From: Brevundimonas sp. SORGH_AS_0993
Lineage (GTDB): Bacteria > Pseudomonadota > Alphaproteobacteria > Caulobacterales > Caulobacteraceae
NCBI RefSeq assembly: GCF_030818545.1
Contig: NZ_JAUTAH010000001.1
Coordinates: 439,001-503,000 of the forward strand
DNA length: 64,000 bases
Direction: 5' to 3'
The position numbers and the translations under genes are program-made. The notes below the pieces were generated by a model that was not told where the DNA came from, ran no database searches, and saw only the letters and a list, made by a program, of their open reading frames with translations. How positions within the stretch are numbered: the stretch's first letter is position 1; every line of letters begins with the position of its first letter. Below, piece after piece: positions 8,001 to 15,698 of this stretch.

Positions 8001-10529
8001 ATGCGTTACGCCGCCTCCGTAATGGTGCTTACCCTGTTTGCGACCGGCGCCTGCGCCGCGACAGCGGGCGGCGTCGCCCCACCGGTTCAGGCCGTGACGC
8101 CTCAGGCCTCCATCGTCACCGACGCCGCGCGCGCCCATCCGTCCCTGTGGCCCCAGGCCGCCTCGCCGGCGGCTATGACCGATGCGGCGACAGAGTCCTT
8201 CGTCACTCAACTGATGGGCCGTATGACCCTGGAAGAGAAGGTCGGCCAGACGATCCAGGCCGACATCGGCTCCATCAAGCCCGAAGACCTGCTGACCTAT
8301 CCGCTAGGCTCCATCCTGGCGGGCGGCAACTCCTCGCCCGGCGGGGACGAGCGCGCGACGGCCGACAAGTGGGTGGAACTGGCCCGCGCCTTCCGCCGAG
8401 CCGCCGCCGAACGGCCTGGCGCCAGGATCCCGCTGATCTACGGCATCGACGCCGTGCATGGTCACAACAACATCGTCGGCGCCACCATCTTCCCGCACAA
8501 CATCGGCCTGGGCGCCGCGCGCGATCCGGACCTGATCCGACGCATCGGTCAGGCCACGGCCATGGAGGTGGCTGTGACCGGCGCCGATTGGACCTTCGGC
8601 CCCACCCTGGCCGTGCCGCGTGACGACCGCTGGGGCCGGACCTACGAAGGCTATGCCGAGGACCCCGAGGTGGCCCAGAGCTACGCCGCCCCGATGACCC
8701 TGGGCCTTCAGGGGACGCTGTCGGCCAACCATGCCTTGACGCCCGGCCATATCGCGGGCTCGGCCAAACACTTCCTGGCCGACGGCGGCACCACGGGCGG
8801 CAAAGACCAGGGCGACTTCGCTGGAACCGAGCAGGCGCTGATCCAGACCCACCTGTCTGGATATCCTCAGGCGATCGACGCGGGCGTCCTGTCGATCATG
8901 GCCAGCTTCTCCAGCTGGAACGGGGTCAAGCATTCGGGCAACGAGACCATCCTGACCGACGTGCTGCGCGGGCCGCTGGGCTTTAAGGGTTTCGTGGTGT
9001 CTGACTGGAACGCCCACGGTCAACTGCCGGGCTGTTCGAACGAAAGCTGCGCCCTGGCCTTCAACGCCGGAATCGACATGTTCATGGCCCCCGACAGCTG
9101 GAAGCCGCTTTATGAAAGCACTCTGGCCCAGGTGAAGTCGGGCGAGATCCCGATGGCGCGTCTGGACGAGGCCGTGCGCCGCATCCTGCGGGTCAAGGTC
9201 AAGACCGGCCTGTTCAACGACAGTCGCCCGGTCGAGGGGCGTCTGAGCGAGCTGGGCTCGCCCGCCCATCGCGCCCTGGCGCGCGAGGCGGTTCGCAAGT
9301 CGCTGGTCCTGTTGAAGAACGAGGGATCGGTCCTGCCGATCCGCGCCGGCGCGCGGGTGCTGGTCGCCGGCCACGCCGACGACATCGGCCAGGCCTCGGG
9401 CGGCTGGACCCTGACATGGCAGGGTACGGGCAACACCAACGCCGACTTCCCCAATGGCCAATCGATCTGGGGCGGCATCCAAGAGGCGGTGGCGGCTGGC
9501 GGCGGCCAGGCGACGCTCAGCGCCGATGGTTCCTTCACCCAGAAGCCGGACGTCGCCATCGTCGTCTTCGGCGAAACGCCCTATGCCGAGTTCCAGGGCG
9601 ATGTGGACACGCTGGATTTCCTGCCGACCGAACCGCTTGAGACGCTGAAGCGGTTGAAGGCGGCGGGCGTTCCGACCGTTTCGGTCTTCCTGTCGGGCCG
9701 CCCGATGTGGACCAACCCCGAGATCAACGCCTCGGACGCCTTCGTCGCCGCCTGGCTTCCGGGCACCGAGGGCGGGGGCGTGGCCGACGTCCTGATCGGC
9801 GATGCCGCCGGCAAGCCGCGCAACGACTTTAGCGGAACCCTGTCCTTCAGCTGGCCCAAGACCGCGAAGGGTGAGCCGCTGAACGTTGGCCAACCGGGCT
9901 ATGATCCGCAGTTCGCCTATGGCTATGGCCTGACCTATGCGCGCGGGGGCCGTGTCGGCCTTCTATCCGAGGACAGCGGCGTCGAAAGCGCGGGGGCCAG
10001 TCTGGATCGCTATTTCGTCGACGGTCGTTTCATTGCGCCCTGGTCGCTGATGCTGCGCGATGCGGGTGGCGATACGCGCCTTGGCGCCGAGGTGACGGGC
10101 GCCAGCCCCCGCGGCGGCGTGTCGGTGCGCTCCACCGACGGCGCCGGTCAGGAATCGGCCCGTGCCCTGACCTTTGCTCCGACCGGCGGCGAGGCGCTGA
10201 TCATGGCCCAGCCCGTCAATCTGACCCGCCAGGCCAACGGCGAAATGGCCATCGCCTTCCGCTATCGCATTGACGTCCGGCCCGCCGGTCGTGTGGACCT
10301 GACCCTTGGTGGTGGTCATGTGAACCTGACCTCCTTGTTCAGCGCGGCGCCTCGGGGCGAGTGGCGCACAATCAAGGTGCGGCTGTCGTGCCTGCGCGAC
10401 GCCGGGGCCGATATGTCCGGGGTCGAACAGCCTTGGGGCCTGAAGTCCGACAAGGCTTTCGGCGTCACGGTGGAGAACATCCGCCTGGCCGCCAACGAAG
10501 GCGACGCCGTCTGTCCCACCGGACAATGA
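8001..10529 (+). CDS. Glycoside hydrolase family 3 beta-glucosidase, exported
   Basis: An 842-aa exported enzyme removing terminal glucose from beta-glucans or cello-oligosaccharides. The ATG at 8001 gives a signal peptide (MRYAASVMVLTLFATGACAA); the frame is open further upstream. The GH3 N-domain shows GRMTLEEKVGQ, IPLIYGIDAVHGHNN and SAKHFLADGGT. The nucleophile aspartate is in FVVSDWNAH (about residue 335). The GH3 C-domain starts about VRKSLVLLKNEG. The last 170 or so residues resemble the extra domain of ExoP-type exo-glucosidases. GAC lies near the end of the signal, so a lipoprotein is possible but the lipobox is poor. It has an operator upstream and is probably co-transcribed with the antiporter 28 bases downstream. 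Confidence 0.93.
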   Translation: MRYAASVMVLTLFATGACAATAGGVAPPVQAVTPQASIVTDAARAHPSLWPQAASPAAMTDAATESFVTQLMGRMTLEEKVGQTIQADIGSIKPEDLLTYPLGSILAGGNSSPGGDERATADKWVELARAFRRAAAERPGARIPLIYGIDAVHGHNNIVGATIFPHNIGLGAARDPDLIRRIGQATAMEVAVTGADWTFGPTLAVPRDDRWGRTYEGYAEDPEVAQSYAAPMTLGLQGTLSANHALTPGHIAGSAKHFLADGGTTGGKDQGDFAGTEQALIQTHLSGYPQAIDAGVLSIMASFSSWNGVKHSGNETILTDVLRGPLGFKGFVVSDWNAHGQLPGCSNESCALAFNAGIDMFMAPDSWKPLYESTLAQVKSGEIPMARLDEAVRRILRVKVKTGLFNDSRPVEGRLSELGSPAHRALAREAVRKSLVLLKNEGSVLPIRAGARVLVAGHADDIGQASGGWTLTWQGTGNTNADFPNGQSIWGGIQEAVAAGGGQATLSADGSFTQKPDVAIVVFGETPYAEFQGDVDTLDFLPTEPLETLKRLKAAGVPTVSVFLSGRPMWTNPEINASDAFVAAWLPGTEGGGVADVLIGDAAGKPRNDFSGTLSFSWPKTAKGEPLNVGQPGYDPQFAYGYGLTYARGGRVGLLSEDSGVESAGASLDRYFVDGRFIAPWSLMLRDAGGDTRLGAEVTGASPRGGVSVRSTDGAGQESARALTFAPTGGEALIMAQPVNLTRQANGEMAIAFRYRIDVRPAGRVDLTLGGGHVNLTSLFSAAPRGEWRTIKVRLSCLRDAGADMSGVEQPWGLKSDKAFGVTVENIRLAANEGDAVCPTGQ

Positions 10530-10557
10530 CAGGGCTGAAATTCGGGGGAGAGGAACC

Positions 10558-11943
10558 GTGAACGCCGCCGAACTGAGCGTGACCTTCTTTCTACAAATGG
10601 CGGTCATCATCGCCGCCTGCCGCATCGTGGGCTGGGTCGCCAACCGCTACCTGGGCCAGCCCCAGGTGGTGGGCGAGATGATCGCCGGGGTCATCCTGGG
10701 ACCGTCGCTGTTCGGCCTGTTGGCGCCAGGTCTTCAGTCCACTCTGTTTCCCGCTGAATCGAAAAGCATTCTGTTCGTCGGCGCCCAGTTGGGCGTGGGC
10801 CTGTACATGTTCCTGGTCGGGCTGGGGTTCCGCCGCGATCACTTCCGCGCCAACGCCCCGAGCGCGGCGTCGGTCTCCATCGCCGGCATGGCCGCCCCCT
10901 TTCTGGCGGCTGTGGTCATCGCGCCCTGGTTGGTGTCGCAGGGCTTGTTCGGACAGGGGGTGCAGACATGGCAGGCCATCCTGTTCACGGGCGCGGCCAT
11001 TGCCATCACCGCCTTTCCCATGTTGGCCCGGATCATCCATGAGCGCGGGCTGAGCGGAACCAAGCTGGGGTCCCTGTCGCTCGCGGCCGGGGCCATCGAC
11101 GACGCCGGCGCCTGGTGCGTGCTGGCCATTGTCCTGGCCAGTTTCGGGGACGGGCCGGCCGTGGCTGTTCGGGCCATCGTCGGCGGCGGGGCCTTCGCCG
11201 TTCTGATGCTGACGGTCGGCCCGAGGCTCCTGGCGCCCCTGGGGCGCATCGCCGAGCGGGAAGGGCGGCTGTCGCCCGGCCTGCTGGGCGTCGTGTTGGT
11301 CCTGTTCATGCTCAGCGCCTGGGCCATGGATGTGGTCGGCATCCACGCCGTGTTCGGCGGCTTCATCCTGGGCGTCGCCATGCCGCGGGGCCTTCTTGGT
11401 CGCGAGTTGAAACGTCAGTTGGAGCCGTTCGCCGTTCTGGTGCTGCTGCCGATGTTTTTCACCTTCTCGGGGCTGCATACCCAGCTGAGCATGGTCAACA
11501 ACCTGGGCCTTGTGGCCGTCGCCCTGGTCATTCTGGCGGCGTCGGTCATCGCCAAGGGCGGGGCCTGCTGGGCGGCCGCGCGCCTGACGGGGCAGGACAA
11601 CGCCACGGCCCTGGGCATCGGCGCCCTGATGAACGCGCGGGGTCTGATGGAACTGATCATCATCAATATCGGCCTGCAGCGCGGGGTGATCGGCCCGGCG
11701 CTGTTCTCCATCCTGGTGCTGATGGCCATCGTCACCACCCTGATGGCTTCGCCCCTGTTCGAAGGGGTCTATGGCAAGAAGGCCCGGGCGCGGGGCGAAT
11801 TGCAGGGGCGTGACGACGACGATGCGGACGGCCCGTCGCTGCGTTCCCACCCCGGGTCGGTCGGCGTCGGCGTCTCTGCTCCCGCTCGGCGGCTCTTGCG
11901 CCTTGATCGCCGTCGCCCCTTCAGGCGTCCCGGCCGCGCCTGA
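10558..11943 (+). CDS. Kef-type (CPA2) cation:proton antiporter
   Basis: A 461-aa integral membrane protein with about 12 hydrophobic segments. QPQVVGEMIAGVILGPSLFG near the N-terminus is the typical CPA2 signature, and a second core region (GSLSLAAGAIDDAGAWCVLA) carries the paired acidic residues used in ion exchange. No TrkA-N nucleotide-binding domain follows; the C-terminus is a short Arg-rich tail. The start is GTG 10558 with GGGGGAGAGG upstream. It follows the GH3 gene by 28 bases, so it is probably in its operon. Which ion it carries (K+ or Na+) cannot be told from the sequence. Confidence 0.9.
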   Translation: MNAAELSVTFFLQMAVIIAACRIVGWVANRYLGQPQVVGEMIAGVILGPSLFGLLAPGLQSTLFPAESKSILFVGAQLGVGLYMFLVGLGFRRDHFRANAPSAASVSIAGMAAPFLAAVVIAPWLVSQGLFGQGVQTWQAILFTGAAIAITAFPMLARIIHERGLSGTKLGSLSLAAGAIDDAGAWCVLAIVLASFGDGPAVAVRAIVGGGAFAVLMLTVGPRLLAPLGRIAEREGRLSPGLLGVVLVLFMLSAWAMDVVGIHAVFGGFILGVAMPRGLLGRELKRQLEPFAVLVLLPMFFTFSGLHTQLSMVNNLGLVAVALVILAASVIAKGGACWAAARLTGQDNATALGIGALMNARGLMELIIINIGLQRGVIGPALFSILVLMAIVTTLMASPLFEGVYGKKARARGELQGRDDDDADGPSLRSHPGSVGVGVSAPARRLLRLDRRRPFRRPGRA

Positions 11944-11962
11944 CATCCCTTAAGTCAGGCAG

Positions 11963-11992
11963 AAGGCCCGCCGTCGCTGGGCGGCGGGCCTT
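11963..11992. terminator. Bidirectional terminator between antiporter and GH9
   Basis: The 11-bp arms AAGGCCCGCCG and CGGCGGGCCTT flank an 8-base loop, between two convergent stop codons. T runs are short on both sides. Confidence 0.7.
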
Positions 11993-11998
11993 GGCGTG

Positions 11999-13858
11999 TC
12001 AGCGGTCGTCGATGAAGGCGGCGACCCAGACCAGCGGCGCATTCCAGTTGATCGCCACCTCGTTCAACGCATAGGCGTTGATGTCGTCGGCCCAGCAGGT
12101 CTGAGGCGCGCAACGGCCCGACAGGTTCTTGGCGACGTCGTCCGACATGGCGCGATTGTTCGGCCCGCCCGACAGGGCGCCGGCCGGCGCCAGGGGATAG
12201 GCCGGATCGGCCTGATGCGCCCAGAAGCGATGGTGCGGGTTCAAGACCGGCCGGTCGCCGTAGCCGGTGACATAGGACCGATCCAGCGGGTTGCGCCCCA
12301 GCAGATAGTCCAAGACCCAGATCACCGCGTTCCGATAATTCCAGTCGCCCGTATAGTCGAAGGCGCTGGCCAGGATCACCGCGCGGTTCATCAGGGCGCC
12401 GTTGGAGCCCCAGTCATAATCGGTCCCGGCGAAAGGCAGGCCGTAGCCCTGACCATAGCCTTCCTGCACATAGGAGCGGGCGGCCGCGACGATATTGGCC
12501 CGAACCGTGACGAGGTCTCCCGGCGACAGGGCGCCCGGCACGGTCGCCAGTGTCAGCGATCCCAGGGCCGCCGTGCGCGCCCAGGCAGGATCGCCCGTCG
12601 CGCTCTTTCCGGACAGCGGCCCCCCCAGAAAATAGGGCGAGGTTTTCAGCGCCGTCAGATAGGCCGGGTTGCCGGTCGTGGCCAGAAGTTCGGCCGTCGC
12701 CCAATAGAACTCGTCGGAGAAGTCCTGATCGCCATAGGCGCCGCCGCCGGCGAAATGCTCGCCCGCGCGGACATCGCGGTTGCGCAGGGCGGCGCGGAAG
12801 GCGCGCTGCGATGCGGTCAGACACTGGCGGGCGAAGGCGGGATCGATCTCGCGCCATATGCGGGCGCACTGGGCGCCGACCGCCGCCAGGTTCAGGGTCG
12901 CGGCGGTGCTGGGCGGATACAGAAGCCGGGGCTGCGGATCGTCGGCGGGGGCCATAGGTATCGCGGTCCACTGGGCGTCGTGCACCTTGTGGTGGACCAT
13001 GCCGCCGGCGTCGACCTCGACCAGGTTCAGCGGCTGACCCGGCGTCTGCGTCCCGACAGGAAGCGTCAGCTTCACCCCGTCCGGGACCTGCATCTTCAGC
13101 AGGAATTCGATCTCGTATCGGGCCTCGTCCAGCAGGTCGTTCACGCCGTTGCCGGCCTCGGGGATGTTGACCTTGCCGTCGGCGAAGGCGGCTGCGCCGG
13201 GGCTCTTCAAGGCCGCCGCCCGCTCATAGGCGTTCAGCAGCATCCAGACCGAGACGCCGCCGTTCACCACATATTTTCCGTGGTCGCCCGCATCGTACCA
13301 GCCACCCGTGACGTCCAGCGTGTAGTCGCAGCCCGGCCAGATCACGCCGGCCGTATCGGCGCCCGAGAAACAGGCCGCGACCTCGTGCGGGTGGCCCGCG
13401 GCGCGCGTCAGATCCGGGCGCGAGACATGGGATGCCAGGATCGGCACGCCGGCCCGGTTCTGATAGAAATAGGCCAAGGCGTCGTACTTCAGCGCGGCGT
13501 GCGGCCGCTGAAGGATCGAGAACGGCCGGCTCTCATGATTCCCGACCGTCAGCCGATAGTTCTGGCCGTCGGTCTGGAGCGACTGGAAGTCGACGATGTG
13601 GACGCTGTGACCCGAGGCGGCGTCGGGGCCGAAGACTTTCGACTGTCCCTGAGCCACCACCTTTCCGGCCGTGTCCGTGATGCGCCAGGGCAGGGGACGG
13701 GGGGAGGTGTCGGGCACGGTGGCCGTCTTCGGGCCCTGGGTTTCGAATCCGACCTGGCTCATCTGCACGGGGCTGACCGCCGGGTCCGCCTGCGCCCCGC
13801 CGCCCGCAGCCCCTAGAAGGGCCAGAAACGCCGCGCCTGCCGTCCAACTCTTCTTCAC
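11999..13858 (-). CDS. Glycoside hydrolase family 9 cellulase, exported
   Basis: A 619-aa endoglucanase-type enzyme cutting beta-1,4-glucan. A signal peptide (AGAAFLALLGAAGGGAQA) precedes an Ig-like N-terminal domain (about residues 30-115, VSPVQMSQVGFETQGPKTA) and the GH9 (alpha/alpha)6 barrel. Family motifs are GGWYDAGDHGKYV (about 185-197, catalytic aspartates), NPHHRFW, and near the C-terminus YALNEVAINWNAPLVW with the catalytic glutamate (about residue 600). The start is GTG 13858 with GGGAGG upstream. An operator identical to that of the GH3 gene lies 91 bases upstream, so cellulase and beta-glucosidase are probably induced together. Confidence 0.93.
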   Translation of the reverse strand: MKKSWTAGAAFLALLGAAGGGAQADPAVSPVQMSQVGFETQGPKTATVPDTSPRPLPWRITDTAGKVVAQGQSKVFGPDAASGHSVHIVDFQSLQTDGQNYRLTVGNHESRPFSILQRPHAALKYDALAYFYQNRAGVPILASHVSRPDLTRAAGHPHEVAACFSGADTAGVIWPGCDYTLDVTGGWYDAGDHGKYVVNGGVSVWMLLNAYERAAALKSPGAAAFADGKVNIPEAGNGVNDLLDEARYEIEFLLKMQVPDGVKLTLPVGTQTPGQPLNLVEVDAGGMVHHKVHDAQWTAIPMAPADDPQPRLLYPPSTAATLNLAAVGAQCARIWREIDPAFARQCLTASQRAFRAALRNRDVRAGEHFAGGGAYGDQDFSDEFYWATAELLATTGNPAYLTALKTSPYFLGGPLSGKSATGDPAWARTAALGSLTLATVPGALSPGDLVTVRANIVAAARSYVQEGYGQGYGLPFAGTDYDWGSNGALMNRAVILASAFDYTGDWNYRNAVIWVLDYLLGRNPLDRSYVTGYGDRPVLNPHHRFWAHQADPAYPLAPAGALSGGPNNRAMSDDVAKNLSGRCAPQTCWADDINAYALNEVAINWNAPLVWVAAFIDDR

Positions 13859-13948
13859 CCCAACCTCCCATGTGTTCCGATGACATCGCGCAGCAGCCGC
13901 CGGTCTTCAGCCGGACGTGTACGCCGTGCGCGGCTCAAAACTAGCATA

Positions 13949-13962
13949 TGACAGCGTTGTCA
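13949..13962. promoter_or_regulatory. LacI-type operator upstream of GH9 gene
   Basis: TGACAGCGTTGTCA on the + strand reads TGACAACGCTGTCA on the coding strand of GH9, identical to the GH3 site at 7867-7880. Confidence 0.7.
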
Positions 13963-13999
13963 CAAGGCCGGTCGGGGCTTGCGGTGGGTCAGGCGGATG

Positions 14000-15688
14000 T
14001 CAGGAGAGCTGGAGAGGTCCCAACCCGGTCGGCTGACGGTCGACCACGACCTGGGCCACGTTGCGCACGTCGAACGGCTTGGCCTGAATGGTCGACATCG
14101 CCACCAATTCCGCCTTTGCGGTCCTGGGCGTCAGGGTCAGGCGGATGAAGCCTTTGGCCGTCTGGTCGCAGAAGCGCACCTCTCCGGCGTTGGCGGCCGT
14201 CAGAGCCAGGCCCAGCGGCAAGCCGCCGATCATGTCGCCCGGCGACGGGCTGGAGATGGCCGATACGCCCAGTTCGACGGCGCGGCGTTGTCCGGCGGCG
14301 TCATGCAGTTCGTTGATCCAGAAAGCGTGGCTGTCGCCTGACAGAACGATGGGCTCAACCCCCGCCTCGCGGAAGGTGGCGTACAGTCGTTCGCGCGCGG
14401 CGGGATAGCCGTCCCAACTGTCCAGGCTGAACGGCAGGCCCAGTTTGAACAACTGAATGGAGGCCCTCACCTGGGCGCGGACGTCTTCGGGCAAACCCGC
14501 CAGAAGGCTCTCCACCTGATCGGCCGGCATCATCTGGTCGATGTTCGGTCCGCGCACCCGGGCGGTGATCACCTGGTTGCCCAGCACCTGCCAGGGGCGG
14601 CCCGCCGCCTTTGACGCCGCCAGCTCGCGCCTCAGCCATTGCCTTTGCTCGTCGCCCAGCATCTCGCGCGAAGGGTCGTTCAGCCGTGCCTGGAAGGCGG
14701 CGATGTCCGGCCGTCCGTCCGCCGTCATCGGCATTTCGCCATAGGTCAGCTGCTTGCTGCGGGCCAGAAGCCGGGTCTCGACCATGATCAGGGAAACCAG
14801 GTCGCCGAAGTGGAAGGCGCGGTTGCCCGCCTCCTTCAGCCCGCCGACTTTTGGCTCGCGGATCGGCATCCATTCGTAATAGGCGCGCAGGGCCGCCGCC
14901 TTGCGGACGGCGAAGTCGCCTTCGGTCGCCGGCTGATGGTTCTCGGCTCCGCCGCGCCAGGTGTCGTTGGCCACCTCGTGATCGTCCCAGACGCAGATGA
15001 AGGGGGCGCGGGCGTGGGCGGCCTGCAGGTCGGGGTCGGTCTTGTACTGGGCGTGGCGCGTCCGATAGTCGGCCAGGCTGACGATCTCGTGCGGTGGATC
15101 GGGCAGGCGGTTCAGTCGCACCCCCGTCGCCATCCCGTAGGCGTCGGGCTCGGCTCCGTATTCGTAGATGTAGTCGCCCAGGTGGATCACGGCGTCCAGC
15201 CGCTCCGACCGCGCCATGGCTTCGTAGGCGTTGAACAGGCCGCCCGGATACAACTGGCACGAGGCGACGGCCAAAACCACATCGGCGGTCGGCCCGTCGG
15301 GCAGGGTTCGGGTCCGACCAACCGGCGAGGTCACGCCCTGAGACACGAAGCGGTAGAAATATTCGCGCCCCGGCTCCAGTCCGCGCTCGCCCAGGTCGTG
15401 TTTGACGGTGAAATCCCGGTCGGCGCGCGCGGCAAGGCCCGCCACCCGGCGCACCATCCTCCGAAAGTCGGCGTCGTGGGCGACCTCCAGCGTTACGGGA
15501 ATGTCCCCCGGCGCGGCGTCCAGCGGCGTCACGCGCGTCCAGAAGACCACGGACGTCCGATCCGGATCGCCGCTGGCGACGCCGTGGCGAAAGGTGACGG
15601 CGCGCGGGCCGGCCGCGGGAACGGTGGCGCAGGCGCTGGTCGCGCCCACGCCCAGCAGGCCCAGAAGCCCGCGACGATCCAAGTTCAT
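14000..15688 (-). CDS. phoD: PhoD-family alkaline phosphatase / phosphodiesterase
   Basis: A 562-aa secreted metallo-phosphatase. The N-terminus has an RRGLLGLLGVGA Tat-like signal with a possible lipobox (TSAC). The PhoD N-domain (FRHGVASGDPDRTSVVFWTRV) and the metallophosphatase core are clear: HLGDYIYEYG, VWDDHEVANDTW (about residue 234) and VLSGDSHAFW (about 451). Family members release phosphate from phosphomonoesters and diesters using Ca2+ and Fe3+. It lies 10 bases after a TonB receptor on the same strand, so the two are co-transcribed and may work together on a phosphorus-containing substrate. Confidence 0.92.
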   Translation of the reverse strand: MNLDRRGLLGLLGVGATSACATVPAAGPRAVTFRHGVASGDPDRTSVVFWTRVTPLDAAPGDIPVTLEVAHDADFRRMVRRVAGLAARADRDFTVKHDLGERGLEPGREYFYRFVSQGVTSPVGRTRTLPDGPTADVVLAVASCQLYPGGLFNAYEAMARSERLDAVIHLGDYIYEYGAEPDAYGMATGVRLNRLPDPPHEIVSLADYRTRHAQYKTDPDLQAAHARAPFICVWDDHEVANDTWRGGAENHQPATEGDFAVRKAAALRAYYEWMPIREPKVGGLKEAGNRAFHFGDLVSLIMVETRLLARSKQLTYGEMPMTADGRPDIAAFQARLNDPSREMLGDEQRQWLRRELAASKAAGRPWQVLGNQVITARVRGPNIDQMMPADQVESLLAGLPEDVRAQVRASIQLFKLGLPFSLDSWDGYPAARERLYATFREAGVEPIVLSGDSHAFWINELHDAAGQRRAVELGVSAISSPSPGDMIGGLPLGLALTAANAGEVRFCDQTAKGFIRLTLTPRTAKAELVAMSTIQAKPFDVRNVAQVVVDRQPTGLGPLQLS

Positions 15689-15698
15689 GGCCGTATCC

